A DNA stretch of 64,000 bases from Bacillus zhangzhouensis (lineage in GTDB: Bacteria; Bacillota; Bacilli; Bacillales; Bacillaceae). The stretch spans positions 186,001 through 250,000 of the forward strand of contig NZ_JOTP01000002.1 of the NCBI RefSeq assembly GCF_000715205.1. Reading direction: 5' to 3'. Positions 28,442-39,631 of the stretch are shown here, in pieces. The notes under the pieces were generated by a model. That model did not search any database, was not told the origin of the DNA, and saw only the letters and a list, made by a program, of their open reading frames with translations. The position numbers and the translations under genes were made by a program. Within the stretch, counting starts at the first letter, position 1. Each line of letters opens with the position of its first letter.

Positions 28442-29131
28442 TTAATCTTTGTTTCTTAAAAGAGGATTCATACGAATATCCTTTTTTTCAATCGTCATTG
28501 AAATGTGGTCACTTGTCAGCTGATCAACCACCCCGCCTGCAATATTTAAAGCAGGTATTAACACAGCAGGATCCCCAATAGCAGAAATGACAAATGGCGC
28601 TGGATGCTGAACTCCGTCAACTGTGACGACTGGACCATTACAATGTATGTATGATTGGTGTGTGATTCTTTGTCCATTAATAGATACAGCAGATGCCCCT
28701 GATATAAATAGTTCGTTTATCACATGAAAAATGTGGCTCTCATGAACAATGTAATTATTGACATTTTGCCCACTCGGGATATAAGATGCATCTTCAAGAG
28801 ATACTTTTACGCCTTTCCCTTTTACACCTATCTCCCCTGTAAACATTCTGTATTTCTCAACATCTTCCAACACATTAAAATACTGCTCTTTTTCATTTTT
28901 CAAACTGGATTCTGTCGCTTGAACCTTTGATTGAAGGCTATATAGTTCTTTTTCAAGTTTCTGATTCGCCTTTTCTTGTTTTGTCAGATGACTTTTCAAA
29001 GAGTATTCTTTTTTCCATTGTTCGGTTCGATTGACATCTGCCTGATGCTGCTTTGTATATTGGTATGAAAAAGAAATCAGAAACCCAAGAACAAGCATCA
29101 CAATTGAGAATATAACTGTTTTGCCTCTCAA
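28442..29131 (-). CDS. ylxW: YlxW, DUF881 family membrane-anchored protein
   Basis: A 229-residue protein with the layout of YlxX: an N-terminal membrane segment (about 5-22), a coiled coil (about 45-85) and a DUF881 domain with GKGVKVSLEDAS and NELFISGASAVSINGQRI. Function unknown. It overlaps divIB by 4 bases and is followed 14 bases later by its paralogue ylxX. Confidence 0.9.
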   Translation of the reverse strand: MRGKTVIFSIVMLVLGFLISFSYQYTKQHQADVNRTEQWKKEYSLKSHLTKQEKANQKLEKELYSLQSKVQATESSLKNEKEQYFNVLEDVEKYRMFTGEIGVKGKGVKVSLEDASYIPSGQNVNNYIVHESHIFHVINELFISGASAVSINGQRITHQSYIHCNGPVVTVDGVQHPAPFVISAIGDPAVLIPALNIAGGVVDQLTSDHISMTIEKKDIRMNPLLRNKD

Positions 29132-29907
29132 CGTTCATCTTCCTTTTTCTTAGATTTAAAAGCTTCAAAATACGTTGCGACTTCCATATGAATCGTGCCT
29201 TTTTCAGATGACGAAAGTTCTTTTACAATAGCCGGATAGGTTTTCATTTTATCGGCGAATGTTTTAATTGATGCGATCACCGTGTTCCCGTCATTCATAT
29301 AAAATTTAACGAGCCACTGGTTTGAACTTGTCGGTACATAATATACCTCTGAGATGAGTTCCTGAATAGAGGCTGGGAGCTGATTTAAAGATTTAACTGT
29401 TTGCTTCAGTTTCTCTTTATTGTCCCAATCGACAAAAATAGGTCCTGCATGATTCGGCGTTACTTCATCTGGTAAAGCTGTCCCATTTTCAAGAAGCTCA
29501 TAGTATAGATTACCCTTTTGAAGATATGCAATATTTGCATATTCTTTTACAGCAATACTGACCTTATTCGGGAAATGTTTTTTAATACTGACACTTTTAA
29601 TCAGTTTATTTTGTTTAATATGGTCTGCTGTCATATCTTTATTTAAATTCCAAAACTCTGTCTCGCCTTCTTTAATTTGTGAAAGTTTAACAAGCTGTTT
29701 TGTTGAAACATGCTCGTTACCCGTGATGGTTAAAGAAGAAATTTTACTGATTGGTGTTTGCAAATAAATAATAATTAAAACCATGATAAAAAACAGCAGA
29801 ATAAAAGAGATCAGTCTCCGATTCGCTTTCTGCTTTCTTTGTTCTTTAATTTTAGGAATTCGCTCTTCTATATTGACGATCTTTTCATTTTCATGATCAG
29901 GCCGCAT
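29128..29907 (-). CDS. divIB: divisome protein DivIB (FtsQ family)
   Basis: A 259-residue bitopic membrane protein. A basic cytoplasmic N-terminus and one membrane segment (about 31-48) precede a POTRA domain (SKISSLTITGNEHVSTKQLVKLSQI, about 52-122) and the FtsQ beta-domain. It forms a complex with FtsL and DivIC and controls septal peptidoglycan synthesis by PbpB. It is followed by ylxW with a 4-base overlap. Confidence 0.95.
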   Translation of the reverse strand: MRPDHENEKIVNIEERIPKIKEQRKQKANRRLISFILLFFIMVLIIIYLQTPISKISSLTITGNEHVSTKQLVKLSQIKEGETEFWNLNKDMTADHIKQNKLIKSVSIKKHFPNKVSIAVKEYANIAYLQKGNLYYELLENGTALPDEVTPNHAGPIFVDWDNKEKLKQTVKSLNQLPASIQELISEVYYVPTSSNQWLVKFYMNDGNTVIASIKTFADKMKTYPAIVKELSSSEKGTIHMEVATYFEAFKSKKKEDER

Positions 29908-29967
29908 ATATACTCTTCACCTCATTCAAAGCTGCTTGTCCACACCTTTGGGTCATCATTTTGATTA

Positions 29968-30003
29968 GAAAACAAACGGCATGAAAGAATGCCGTTTGTT
30001 TTC
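29968..30003 (-). terminator. terminator after murB
   Basis: Perfect 16-bp palindromic stem with GAAAACAAACGGCAT / ATGCCGTTTGTTTTC, usable on both strands. It lies between murB and divIB, so some divIB expression probably depends on read-through or another promoter. Confidence 0.85.
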
Positions 30004-30034
30004 CTGCGATGCCATCATTCATAAAAACTAGCTT

Positions 30035-30946
30035 TTAGTTTGCTTCACCGATAATTTCTACTTCTGTATGCATATCTACATTGTAGTCTTCTTTAATTTT
30101 CTTTTGAATGTACTGAATTAAATCCAGCACATCTTGAGCAGTAGCGCCACCAGCATTGACAATAAAGTTTCCATGCATATCAGAAATTCTTGCCCCGCCA
30201 ATCTGGTATCCTTTTAAATTCGCCTTTTCTACAAGCTGTCCTGCATATTCAGGTAGCGGATTTCGAAAAATACTGCCGGCACATGGTCGATTATAAGGTT
30301 GTGTTTCCTTACGATAGTCTTTATTTTGCTGCATTTTCTTTGTGATTTTCTCGCGATCATCCTGCTTGAGCTTAAACACGGCTTCGAGGACAATGCCCGG
30401 ACGTTCTTTTTGAAGTACAGAAGTTCGATAGCTAAAGTTCATTTGCTCATTTGTTAACCACTCGATGCTTCCATCTTCAAATAAGATTCTAGCTTTCACA
30501 AGAATGTTACTGATGTCTGATCCATGTGCTCCTGCGTTCATATAAACAGCGCCACCGATAGACCCTGGAATACCAGCTGCGAATTCCAAACCTGAAAGGC
30601 CCTGCTTACTAAGAGACGTTGCGAGACGTACAACAGAGTAGCCGCCGCCAACTGTAATTTCTTCATCATTTACAGTTAAGTGATCAAGTCCAGCGCCTAA
30701 CTTCAGGACTACACCACGTATTCCTTTATCGAGTACAAGTAAATTAGACCCTCTCCCAATGACCGTCCAATTCGCATGATATTTTTTCACCTGATCCATG
30801 ATCGTTTTGACTGCGTCGACATCTTTTGGAATGATCAATAGATCTGCTGGTCCGCCTATTTTCATTGTCGTATGATTTGCAAGCGGCTCATTTTCAAGCA
30901 CTTTACCAACTTGCGCTTCTAATAATTCATTCTTCAAGTTCTCCAT
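30035..30946 (-). CDS. murB: UDP-N-acetylenolpyruvoylglucosamine reductase
   Basis: A 303-residue FAD enzyme that makes UDP-MurNAc in peptidoglycan synthesis. FAD-binding motifs are [12 protein letters not shown] and [18 protein letters not shown]. The catalytic serine region is CAGSIFRNP, and [15 protein letters not shown] follows, a type II arrangement. The frame opens nine codons earlier, but the ATG at 30946, four bases after GGAGGG, is preferred. Confidence 0.96.
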   Translation of the reverse strand: MENLKNELLEAQVGKVLENEPLANHTTMKIGGPADLLIIPKDVDAVKTIMDQVKKYHANWTVIGRGSNLLVLDKGIRGVVLKLGAGLDHLTVNDEEITVGGGYSVVRLATSLSKQGLSGLEFAAGIPGSIGGAVYMNAGAHGSDISNILVKARILFEDGSIEWLTNEQMNFSYRTSVLQKERPGIVLEAVFKLKQDDREKITKKMQQNKDYRKETQPYNRPCAGSIFRNPLPEYAGQLVEKANLKGYQIGGARISDMHGNFIVNAGGATAQDVLDLIQYIQKKIKEDYNVDMHTEVEIIGEAN

Positions 30947-30977
30947 ATTACCCTCCGCCTTACCTAATATCATTCAA

Positions 30978-32072
30978 TCATGTAGTCGTAATTTCTTTTA
31001 ACACATTATATAAACGTGTAGCCGCATCTGGTACTCCAAGTTCTTTCGTTAAACGTCTCATTTGGTTTAGTTTCTCTTCATTACCGGCAATTTCATCAAT
31101 TGCATGCAGCAAGCGATCTCCAGAAAGCTCTGATTCTCTTAAAACGATAGCAGCATCATGCTTTTCAAGTGATCTAGCATTGACTTCCTGATGATTTGCC
31201 GTCACGTATGGGCTCGGAATGAAAATTGTTGGAATTCCAAGAGCTGTCACTTCAGCAATCGTTGTTGCTCCCGCTCTTGCAACAATCACATCAATCGATT
31301 TCAGGTACTCCGGCATTTGATGCAAGAAAGGCTTTGTGATCATATTTGGTGCTGCACCTTTGTCCTTTAGTTCGTTTAGCACTTTTTCATAATGAACCTC
31401 ACCAGTAATATATAAAACCTGGTAGTTCTTTGCCTTTAATTCATCTTGCATGTCAATGACTGCTCTATTGATCGGAGCTGCACCTCTGCTTCCGCCAAAA
31501 ATAAGAACCGTTTTTTTCTTTTCATCTAGACCAAATTCTTTAAGAGATTTCCCCTCTTTAATAGAGACGACTTCAGAGGCTCTTGGGTTTCCCGTAAAAA
31601 CAACCTTTTCAGAAGGAAAATGTGCCTTCGCTTCTTCAAAGCAAATGGCTACCTTATTAACATATCTCGCAAGGAATTTATTTGTGATACCAGGAAGGCT
31701 GTTTTGTTCGTGAATAATGGTCGGGATTTTCAGCTTAGAAGCCGCATAAACGACAGGACCACACACATAACCGCCTGTTCCAATGACAGCATCTGGTTTA
31801 AACTCTTTTAAATACGTTTTGCTTTTTTGAACGCCTTTTAGAAATCTCATCACCGTTTTTACATTATCAAAGGAAAGCTTTCTTTTAAAACCTGAAATCT
31901 CTATTGACTTGAAAGGGATATTTTCTCTTTCTACAATTTTCTTTTCAAGTCCATTTTCAGTACCAATATATAAAAATTCCACATCAGGATGCAGCCTTTT
32001 TACTTCTTTAATAAAAGCTAAGGCCGGATAAATATGTCCGCCTGTTCCGCCTCCACTGATTGCTATACGCAT
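30978..32072 (-). CDS. murG: MurG, lipid II-forming GlcNAc transferase
   Basis: A 364-residue peripheral membrane glycosyltransferase (GT28) converting lipid I to lipid II. Key motifs are [13 protein letters not shown] near the N-terminus, [11 protein letters not shown], and [25 protein letters not shown] for UDP-GlcNAc binding. The frame is open further upstream; the ATG at 32072 with GAGGGG fits the family length. Confidence 0.97.
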   Translation of the reverse strand: MRIAISGGGTGGHIYPALAFIKEVKRLHPDVEFLYIGTENGLEKKIVERENIPFKSIEISGFKRKLSFDNVKTVMRFLKGVQKSKTYLKEFKPDAVIGTGGYVCGPVVYAASKLKIPTIIHEQNSLPGITNKFLARYVNKVAICFEEAKAHFPSEKVVFTGNPRASEVVSIKEGKSLKEFGLDEKKKTVLIFGGSRGAAPINRAVIDMQDELKAKNYQVLYITGEVHYEKVLNELKDKGAAPNMITKPFLHQMPEYLKSIDVIVARAGATTIAEVTALGIPTIFIPSPYVTANHQEVNARSLEKHDAAIVLRESELSGDRLLHAIDEIAGNEEKLNQMRRLTKELGVPDAATRLYNVLKEITTT

Positions 32073-32114
32073 TATACCATTTCCCCTCAATTTTTTTCTG
32101 CTCTGAACAAAGTA

Positions 32115-32137
32115 TAAACCCTGTTTTAAACAACAGG
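32115..32137 (-). terminator. weak terminator after spoVE
   Basis: Stem CCCTGTT / AACAGGG (32119-32137) followed on the minus strand by TTTATACTT, in the 198-bp spoVE-murG gap. The T tract is imperfect. No promoter was identified in the rest of the gap. Confidence 0.45.
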
Positions 32138-32270
32138 GCTCCGTTAAAACCTGTAAAGAAGAGTCAAAAATCATGTTTTCGAAACAAAAACTGTCATTTT
32201 CACTCTTCAAATCATTTTTTTGTACTTTTGCAAAATAAAAGTCGACATGGTTTCATGAACTAGCAGCACA

Positions 32271-33371
32271 TTAATATCTAGCGTACCTGCTTACATTCAA
32301 AAGTACGCCAATTGCCATCAGCATTAATGTCAGTGATGAGCCGCCATAACTTAGGAATGGGAGCGTGATACCTGTCACAGGGATAAGTCCAGTGACAACT
32401 GCGATATTAATCATCACTTGAATGGCAACCATAGAAATGATGCCAACTGCTAAGAAACTTCCGTATAAATCTGGTGCCCCAAGTGCTATTCGTATGCCTC
32501 TCCATAACAGAACACTAAAGAGCAATAAAATGAGTGATCCGCCTATAAAACCGAGCTCTTCAGACAATATGGCAAAAATAAAGTCTGTTTGAGGCTCAGG
32601 TAAATAGAAGAATTTTTGTCTACTTTGACCTAGACCCATTCCGAACAGACCGCCTGGGCCAACAGCGTATAAGGATTGAATAATTTGAAACCCACTGCCT
32701 AGTGGATCCTCCCAAGGGTTTAAATAAGACGTAATTCGTTTTATTCGATAGGGTGCTGATAAGACAAGTGCAGCAAAACCGCTTAGCCCTAAAAAACCGA
32801 GAAATATAAAGTGAGCAATCCTCGCACCTGAAACAAAAATCATAATAATACAAGTTCCAACCATAACCGTTCCTGTCCCCAGATCCGGCTGCAGCATAAT
32901 GATGGCAAATGCAGAAAACACAATACCTAACGCTGGTGCGAAACCTTTACGGAAGGACGTGATATTTTTTTGCTTTTCAGATAAGAATTTTGCGAGAAAC
33001 GCAATCATCGCAAGTTTCATGAATTCAGATGGCTGAATACTAAACGCACCGACACCGATCCAGCTTCTTGATCCATTTCTCTCCATACCGATACCAGGAA
33101 TCAGTACAAGTAGCAAGAGGATGAAACAAACAGCAATCAATATCTTTGACCAAGTCCGCCACGTCCAATAATCGACTCGCATAATGAAAAACATCGCGAT
33201 AACTCCGATTCCAGCAAACAAAAGCTGCCTTTTTGCAAAATAAAACGAATCATCAAATTTATACGATGCCCACACAGCACTTGCGCTGTACACCATAATT
33301 AAACCAATCGTCAATAAAAGTAACGTAATGACAACAAGCAAAAAATCCGGAGAAGTTTTCTTATTCGTCAA
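32271..33371 (-). CDS. spoVE: SpoVE, SEDS-family peptidoglycan polymerase for spore cortex
   Basis: A 366-residue polytopic SEDS glycosyltransferase related to FtsW and RodA, with about ten membrane helices. Conserved motifs are RNGSRSWIGVGAFSIQPSE, LNPWEDPLGSGFQIIQSLYA and LPFLSYGGSS. It polymerises lipid II with its partner SpoVD during cortex synthesis. Position between murD and murG identifies it as spoVE rather than ftsW. Confidence 0.95.
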   Translation of the reverse strand: MTNKKTSPDFLLVVITLLLLTIGLIMVYSASAVWASYKFDDSFYFAKRQLLFAGIGVIAMFFIMRVDYWTWRTWSKILIAVCFILLLLVLIPGIGMERNGSRSWIGVGAFSIQPSEFMKLAMIAFLAKFLSEKQKNITSFRKGFAPALGIVFSAFAIIMLQPDLGTGTVMVGTCIIMIFVSGARIAHFIFLGFLGLSGFAALVLSAPYRIKRITSYLNPWEDPLGSGFQIIQSLYAVGPGGLFGMGLGQSRQKFFYLPEPQTDFIFAILSEELGFIGGSLILLLFSVLLWRGIRIALGAPDLYGSFLAVGIISMVAIQVMINIAVVTGLIPVTGITLPFLSYGGSSLTLMLMAIGVLLNVSRYARY

Positions 33372-33430
33372 GAGACCGACACCCCAAGCATAAGTTCATT
33401 TGGGCTGTCAGTCATATGAGAGACAAGCCC

Positions 33431-34786
33431 TTATTTAAGCATATGCACGGCGTTTACAAACATGTCTCCACGTTCTTCAAATGTTTTATGTTGATCCCAG
33501 CTTGCACAAGCCGGAGATAATAAAATCACGTCTTCTTCTTCAGATATGCTAAACGCCGCAGGTACTGCTTGTTCAACATTATCGACATGTTTTACGTGAT
33601 GTATTCCCAGCTCTTCACCAAGCTTCAAAAACTTAGGTGCAGTCTCACCAAATGTGATAATTCCTTTCACATTTTTCATAAAAGGTTTCAATTCATCAAA
33701 TTCATTGCCCCGATCCAGTCCACCTGCTAGTAAAATGGTCGGCTGTTCGAAGGCTGACAAAGCTTTAGTTGTTGCCAGTATATTGGTCGCTTTGCTATCG
33801 TTATAAAATTTTCTACTTTGAATCGTATCCACAAACTGCAAACGATGCTTCACTCCACTAAATGTTGTGAGTACATGTGTGATCGCTTCATTCGAACAGC
33901 CTGCATTTTTCACAACACAAATGGCCGCCAAAATATTTTCTTGATTATGCTCACCAGGAAGAACAACATCCTTTAGATCAATGACACGTTCATTCATGTA
34001 GTAGATAGCGCCATTTTTAATAAACGCTCCGTGCTCTACTGGCTCTTTCACAGAGAAAAACACCTTTTTCGCGTTTGATCCTTCTGCAAGCTTAACGACA
34101 GATGGATCATCTAGGTTGATCACGGCTATGTCATTTTCATTTTGATGTGCGTATACTTTCTGCTTTGCTTTTTCGTATTCTTCACGAGTGTGGTGATAGT
34201 CTAAATGTGCGTCAAAAATATTTAAAATCAAGCTGATTTTGGGCCTGAATTCAACTGTTCCCATTAACTGAAAAGAAGAGAGCTCAGTTACAATCCATTC
34301 ATCGCCAGCTGCATTTGCAGCGACTTCGCTGGCAACTGTTCCAATATTACCTGCCACTAATGTTTTTTGACTGTCTTTTTTCAGCATTTCATAAATCAAT
34401 GTAGTGGTAGTAGTTTTCCCATTCGATCCGGTAATCCCAATAAAAGGAGATGAGGTCAAATGATAGGCTAATTCTATTTCAGTCCAAACTGGAATTTGGC
34501 GTCGAAGCGCCTCTTGAACCATCACATTCTCATATGGTATTCCAGGGTTTTTAATTAAAATCGTAATTTCTTTATCATCGAACATACGAAGAGGATGACT
34601 GCCACAAATGACATCAATCCCCTTTTCAGAAAGTAGCTGAGCTGGCTCATTTTCTTCAAATGGTTTTTGATCATTTACTGTCACGTTTACTCCGTGTTCG
34701 TGAAGAATTGAGGCGGCAGCATATCCGCTTTTTGCAAGACCTAATACTAGTACATGTTCGTTTTTTAACATTTGCATCTTATTCAA
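33431..34786 (-). CDS. murD: UDP-N-acetylmuramoylalanine--D-glutamate ligase
   Basis: A 451-residue Mur ligase adding D-Glu to UDP-MurNAc-L-Ala. The ATP-binding motif is [18 protein letters not shown]. Further motifs are [17 protein letters not shown] and [10 protein letters not shown]. The N-terminal Rossmann-like UDP-binding domain has [14 protein letters not shown]. The start directly abuts the mraY stop. Confidence 0.97.
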   Translation of the reverse strand: MNKMQMLKNEHVLVLGLAKSGYAAASILHEHGVNVTVNDQKPFEENEPAQLLSEKGIDVICGSHPLRMFDDKEITILIKNPGIPYENVMVQEALRRQIPVWTEIELAYHLTSSPFIGITGSNGKTTTTTLIYEMLKKDSQKTLVAGNIGTVASEVAANAAGDEWIVTELSSFQLMGTVEFRPKISLILNIFDAHLDYHHTREEYEKAKQKVYAHQNENDIAVINLDDPSVVKLAEGSNAKKVFFSVKEPVEHGAFIKNGAIYYMNERVIDLKDVVLPGEHNQENILAAICVVKNAGCSNEAITHVLTTFSGVKHRLQFVDTIQSRKFYNDSKATNILATTKALSAFEQPTILLAGGLDRGNEFDELKPFMKNVKGIITFGETAPKFLKLGEELGIHHVKHVDNVEQAVPAAFSISEEEDVILLSPACASWDQHKTFEERGDMFVNAVHMLK

Positions 34787-35761
34787 TTATAACCACACCT
34801 CGATGTAAATTCCTAAAACAGCAAGCAATAAACCAGCTGTCCAGAAGGTGACAACTACTCTCCACTCAGACCAGCCAACTAACTCATAGTGGTGGTGAAG
34901 CGGGCTCATCTTAAAGATTCTTTTTCCAGTTGTTTTAAAGGAGATGACTTGAAGGATAACCGATAACGTTTCAACAACAAATACTCCTCCAATAATGACG
35001 AGTAAAATTTCAAGCTTCGTTAAAATGGCAATCGCTACAATGGCTCCGCCTAAAGCTAGTGACCCTGTATCACCCATAAATACTTTTGCAGGGTGCGCAT
35101 TGAACACAAGGAAACCAAGGACGGCTCCAGCAACAGCTACTGAAAAGATGGCCACATCATACTGAGATTGATTCCAAGCAAGTATGGCAAAAGCTCCGAA
35201 AGCAATGGCAGCTGTTCCAGATAACAAACCATCAAGCCCATCTGTTAAGTTCACCGCATTAGAACCACCGACAAGCATGAAAATGACAAGGATAAAGTAA
35301 GCCCATCCTAAATCAAAGCTGACATCCGTTCCTGGGATGCGAATCGTCGTTGCAAACTGATAATAATGGAAGACTGCATAAAAAATCACTGCGATCACAA
35401 TTTGACCGATCAATTTCTGTTTCGATGTCAATCCAAGATTTCGTTTCATCGCTACTTTAATATAATCATCTAAAAATCCTAATAAACCATAACCAAGTGT
35501 GACAAATAACAGTAAAAACATTTCTGGACTAATCTCAGAGAATTTGTTAATCATCACAATTGTTGTAATTGTGATAGAAAAGATAATCATAATTCCGCCC
35601 ATCGTCGGAGTACCTGATTTCTTTTGGTGAGACTGCGGGCCTTCTTCTCTAATACTCTGACCAAATTTAAGTCTTCTTAAAAACGGAATAAAAATCGGGG
35701 ATAAAAGAACACTGATTAAAAATCCCATTATGATTGTAAACAATATCACCTGTTCAAGCAT
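34787..35761 (-). CDS. mraY: MraY, phospho-MurNAc-pentapeptide translocase
   Basis: A 324-residue polytopic membrane enzyme that makes lipid I on undecaprenyl phosphate. Catalytic-site motifs are [17 protein letters not shown] (the DD pair), [10 protein letters not shown] and [10 protein letters not shown], plus the histidine-rich [14 protein letters not shown]. About ten membrane helices. It ends exactly where murD begins. Confidence 0.97.
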   Translation of the reverse strand: MLEQVILFTIIMGFLISVLLSPIFIPFLRRLKFGQSIREEGPQSHQKKSGTPTMGGIMIIFSITITTIVMINKFSEISPEMFLLLFVTLGYGLLGFLDDYIKVAMKRNLGLTSKQKLIGQIVIAVIFYAVFHYYQFATTIRIPGTDVSFDLGWAYFILVIFMLVGGSNAVNLTDGLDGLLSGTAAIAFGAFAILAWNQSQYDVAIFSVAVAGAVLGFLVFNAHPAKVFMGDTGSLALGGAIVAIAILTKLEILLVIIGGVFVVETLSVILQVISFKTTGKRIFKMSPLHHHYELVGWSEWRVVVTFWTAGLLLAVLGIYIEVWL

Positions 35762-35897
35762 CGTTCTTTACTCCTTCCGAATTTCCAAAGCCGTTTTCCA
35801 TCAGAAAATAGCATTCATTATTATAATATTCATTCGAGTCTTTCATATGTTGTTTTTGTACAAAATGCTTCATTTCATTACACTCTTTTCATCATAT

Positions 35898-37379
35898 TTA
35901 AGATTTGTTTAGATCTAAGATAGCGTCCACTGCAACTTTTGCATCATCAAAGTCGTAGACTTGATCGCCAATGATTTGGTACGTCTCGTGGCCTTTTCCC
36001 GCTATTAAGACGGTATCGCCTTTTTTCGCATTGGCAATCGCAAAAAAGATGGCTTGTTTACGATTCACAAAACTATGATAATATGCCGCAGGTACACCAT
36101 TTTCCATATCTTTTAATATAGCTGATGGATCTTCACTTCTCGGGTTGTCTGATGTAAATACAGGCTCATCTGCATATTTCACAGCGATTTGGGCCATTTG
36201 AGGGCGTTTTGTTTTATCACGGTCTCCGCCGCAGCCTATCACACAGAAAATCTTGCCCTCAGTTAATTCTCTACACGTTGTGAGGACATTTTCTAAGCTG
36301 TCAGGTGTGTGCGCGTAATCAATGATGACCGGGAAGTCTTGATCACAGTTCACAAGTTCAAATCTTCCTTTGACTCCCTCCAGCTCTTCCATTGCACTGA
36401 CGATCGTATCAAACGATAAGCCGGATACGATCCCTACTGATACAGCAGCCAGGATGTTATACACATTGAACTTTCCGATAAGGGCAACCGTCACGCATTT
36501 TGTGCCGATTGGTGTGATCAAATCAAATTGAGTTCCCTTAGGCTTGATTTGAATATTCTTTGCCATGACATCTGCTTTTTGCTCTAAGCCATACGTCATG
36601 ATTTCAGCTGCTGTGACTTTTTCAAAATAACTAGAAGCTTCATCATCTGCATTTAAAATCGCGTACTTCGGCTTATCGTGATGAAAGGCACTTCCAAGCT
36701 GAGAGAATAGCAAGCTTTTCGCGTGTTTATATTCTTCCATTGTGTTGTGGTAGTCAAGGTGATCTTGCGAAAGGTTTGTGAAAACGGCAATATCATAATC
36801 ACATCCATGAACCCGGCCAAGATGCAATGCATGTGATGATACTTCCATTATTGCCGTGTCTACATCTTGATCAAGCATCTGTTTAAAGGTTTTTTGAAGT
36901 GTGACACTCTCAGGTGTTGTGTTTTTCACGTCGAGAATTTCATCATTCACCTTCATATACATCGTACCGATTAAGCCTGTTTTCTTCTCGGCTTTTCTCA
37001 TCATTTGTTCGATCATGTGTGTTGTCGATGTTTTTCCGTTTGTTCCTGTGATACCGATTAGATTTAGCTTATGGGTTGGCTGGCTGTAAAACGCATCAGC
37101 GATTCTTGCAAGTGCTCTTTGAGAGTGTTTCACAATAATAACTGGTACATTTGTTATGTTAAGAGGGTGTTCTGCTACAATCGCTGCAGCCCCGCTTTTC
37201 ACCGCTTTTTCAGCGTAATCATGTCCATCTACTGTATAGCCTTTTATGCAGACAAACAGGCTCCCTTTTCTCACCTCTCTTGAATCCATTTCAATGGAAG
37301 TGATATCGGGATTTTCGTTTATTAATTCGTTGTTTTCACTTTTAAAGTATGTAAGGAGTTCTTGTAAATTCATTATCAT
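35898..37379 (-). CDS. murE: MurE, UDP-MurNAc-tripeptide synthetase (meso-DAP type)
   Basis: A 493-residue Mur ligase that adds the third stem-peptide residue. ATP site [16 protein letters not shown], carbamylated-lysine region and [15 protein letters not shown] are present. The DNPRSEDP motif indicates meso-diaminopimelate. The frame opens at 37427; the ATG at 37379, six bases after GAGAGG, is preferred over an ATG two codons later. The mraY-murE gap (35762-35897) holds nothing recognisable. Confidence 0.96.
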   Translation of the reverse strand: MIMNLQELLTYFKSENNELINENPDITSIEMDSREVRKGSLFVCIKGYTVDGHDYAEKAVKSGAAAIVAEHPLNITNVPVIIVKHSQRALARIADAFYSQPTHKLNLIGITGTNGKTSTTHMIEQMMRKAEKKTGLIGTMYMKVNDEILDVKNTTPESVTLQKTFKQMLDQDVDTAIMEVSSHALHLGRVHGCDYDIAVFTNLSQDHLDYHNTMEEYKHAKSLLFSQLGSAFHHDKPKYAILNADDEASSYFEKVTAAEIMTYGLEQKADVMAKNIQIKPKGTQFDLITPIGTKCVTVALIGKFNVYNILAAVSVGIVSGLSFDTIVSAMEELEGVKGRFELVNCDQDFPVIIDYAHTPDSLENVLTTCRELTEGKIFCVIGCGGDRDKTKRPQMAQIAVKYADEPVFTSDNPRSEDPSAILKDMENGVPAAYYHSFVNRKQAIFFAIANAKKGDTVLIAGKGHETYQIIGDQVYDFDDAKVAVDAILDLNKS

Positions 37380-37537
37380 ATCAAACCTCTCAAATTCGTT
37401 CACGTGCATGTCTTGTGAAAAAAACACACAGTCTATATTTTATCGCAAAAAAAAGGATACATCCAGCGTATTCCTTAAGTTTCTCTTGGAAAAAACACAC
37501 TTTGTGCTCTTTTTTTAAAACTGCCCTTCTCTTTCAA

Positions 37538-37573
37538 CAAAAAGAGGCAGCCGAATGAGTGCGGCTACCCTCT
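37538..37573 (-). terminator. terminator after spoVD
   Basis: Stem AGAGGGTAGCCG / CGGCTGCCTCT with one internal mismatch, followed by TTTTTG on the minus strand. It separates spoVD from murE. Confidence 0.8.
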
Positions 37574-37585
37574 GTTCATTCTTTA

Positions 37586-39505
37586 TTATTCATCGTTTAA
37601 GTATAATCTGATTGTTGAGCCCTCTTTCACTTTTGTCCCGGCAGCAGGAGACTGCTTTACCACTTTACTGCCAGTGCCTGAGGCATCGATCTTCAGGTTA
37701 ATGAGGAGTGATTCAAGGTCAGAAACAGATCCCCCTACAAGATTCGGTACCTCAATGGTTTTTGTGTCCAGCCACTGGTACTTCTTTTCAATTTGTCCTT
37801 TTCTTTTTTTCACACCCATCTCAGGCAGGCTGTCTCGCATAATATGACCAACAATTGGTGCAGCTACTGTACCACCAAATTGAATAGTGCCTTTTGGGTT
37901 ATCAACGGCTACGTATACAACGATGCTTGGGTCATCAGCAGGCGCAAATCCGATAAACGACACAATATGGTTATTTTCCATGTATTTTCCGTCTTTTACC
38001 TTCTGTGCAGTTCCGGTTTTTCCGCCAACTCGATACCCTTCAACAAATGCATTTCGGCCAGTTCCTTGAGCAACTACACTTTCAAGCGCATATCTGATTT
38101 CTTTTGATGTTTCAGCTGAAATCACTTTCTTCTTGGCAATCGGTGATTGCTTTTTCACGACCTCTTTTGTGACCGGATCTATCCATTCTTTCGCAATATA
38201 AGGTGTGTAAAGCGTCCCGCCATTTATCGCAGCTGCCACTGCGGCTACTTGTTGAATCGGCGTAACGGAGACACCTTGACCAAAAGCAGTTGTTGCCTGC
38301 TCTACAGGACCTACTCGATCAAGCGGGAACAAAATTCCTCTCCCTTCCCCTTGAAGATCGATTCCTGTTTTCTGGCCAAAACCAAAATTTTTAATATAGG
38401 AAAATAATTTATCTTTCCCAAGACGGTCGCCTAGCGCTACAAAGCCTGGGTTACAGGAGTTTTGCACCACTTCTAAAAATGACTGTGATCCATGCCCGCC
38501 TTTTTTCCAGCATCTGAGCCTTGCTCCATCGACCGTCACAGATCCACTGTCAAAAAAATGATCGCGTTTTAAATTCACTTTCTTTTCTTCTAATGCTGCT
38601 GCAAGTGTAATAATTTTAAACGTCGATCCCGGCTCATATGTGCTCCACACTGGTAAATTTCGGTTAAACACTTTTGGATCAACTGATTGATAGTCAGCTG
38701 GATCAAAATCCGGCCTGCTTGACATCCCAAGCACTTCACCATTTTTCGGGTTCATGGCAATGGCGATCATGCCATCTGGATTATATTTTGCCTGCGCATT
38801 ATCTAATTCTCGTTCAATGATGGTTTGTACTTTCGAATCGACCGTTAATTTCATATCAAGACCATCTTTAGGCGGTGTATAATCATCTGCTTCATCTGGC
38901 ATTTTCTGTCCTTTTGCATCGGAATAGAATTTCACAGAGCCTTTTTCACCTTTTAGGTCATCATCGTAGTAGGCTTCCAGCCCAAGTAAACCTTGATTAT
39001 CAATTCCAGCAAAGCCTAGTACATGGGACAGGAAACTGCCAAACGGATAATGTCTGATGCTGTCTTCCGCTACATAAACTCCATCTAAATCAAGCTCTCT
39101 TACTTCTTTTGCTTTTTCATGAGATACTTTTCTGCCCTCAGGAGAAATTCGCTCAATTGATGTTTTCTTCGTGACGTGCTTGTACGCTTTCTCCTCAGAC
39201 ATATTAAGCACTGCCGCCAGTTTCTTGCTTGTTTCTGCGGGATCTTTAATTTGCCGCGGGACGACCAAAATGGATGGAGCACTTTTGTTCGTCGCCAGCT
39301 CTACCCCATTCCGGTCCAAAATATCTCCTCGTTCCGGTTCGAATGGGAGGTTACGGCTCCATGAATCTTTTGCTAAGCTTGTCAGCTTTTCGCCCATAAT
39401 AAACTGCACATATCCTAATCTAGTATCTATGATGAAAAAAATGATCACCCCAAACAGCAGCACGAAAAGCAATCGTTTTCTTACTGTTACACTCGACACT
39501 CGCAC
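37586..39505 (-). CDS. spoVD: SpoVD, sporulation class B penicillin-binding protein
   Basis: A 639-residue transpeptidase that crosslinks spore cortex peptidoglycan with SpoVE. One N-terminal membrane anchor (about 11-29), a PBP dimerisation domain, and a transpeptidase domain with PGSTFK, NSCNPG and KTGTAQ. A single PASTA domain ends the protein (about 580-639). The start is GTG, ten bases after AAGGAG. In B. subtilis it is SigE-controlled. CATATGAT upstream resembles a SigE -10, but no clear -35 was found. Confidence 0.95.
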   Translation of the reverse strand: MRVSSVTVRKRLLFVLLFGVIIFFIIDTRLGYVQFIMGEKLTSLAKDSWSRNLPFEPERGDILDRNGVELATNKSAPSILVVPRQIKDPAETSKKLAAVLNMSEEKAYKHVTKKTSIERISPEGRKVSHEKAKEVRELDLDGVYVAEDSIRHYPFGSFLSHVLGFAGIDNQGLLGLEAYYDDDLKGEKGSVKFYSDAKGQKMPDEADDYTPPKDGLDMKLTVDSKVQTIIERELDNAQAKYNPDGMIAIAMNPKNGEVLGMSSRPDFDPADYQSVDPKVFNRNLPVWSTYEPGSTFKIITLAAALEEKKVNLKRDHFFDSGSVTVDGARLRCWKKGGHGSQSFLEVVQNSCNPGFVALGDRLGKDKLFSYIKNFGFGQKTGIDLQGEGRGILFPLDRVGPVEQATTAFGQGVSVTPIQQVAAVAAAINGGTLYTPYIAKEWIDPVTKEVVKKQSPIAKKKVISAETSKEIRYALESVVAQGTGRNAFVEGYRVGGKTGTAQKVKDGKYMENNHIVSFIGFAPADDPSIVVYVAVDNPKGTIQFGGTVAAPIVGHIMRDSLPEMGVKKRKGQIEKKYQWLDTKTIEVPNLVGGSVSDLESLLINLKIDASGTGSKVVKQSPAAGTKVKEGSTIRLYLNDE

Positions 39506-39597
39506 GCCCGATTCACTCCTTACATATGGCTTATGTCTATCATATGCAGGCTCGTTCTCTTGTAGAACGGTCTAGTCCACTCCTCTACAGCAAAAGA

Positions 39598-39626
39598 AAA
39601 AACCTAGCAAATGGTTTGCTAGGTTT
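39598..39626 (-). terminator. terminator after pbpB
   Basis: Stem AACCTAGCAAA / TTTGCTAGGTT (39601-39626) followed by TTTTTC on the minus strand. Confidence 0.88.
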
Positions 39627-39631
39627 TGCAG

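Noticed and set aside
33386..33427. Hairpin GGGCTGTC / GACAAGCCC between spoVE and murD
   Set aside because: It has a bulge and no T run on the minus strand, so it is not called a terminator.
39506..39560. SigE promoter for spoVD
   Set aside because: CATATGAT resembles the -10, but no matching -35 at correct spacing was found, so it is mentioned only in the gene entry.
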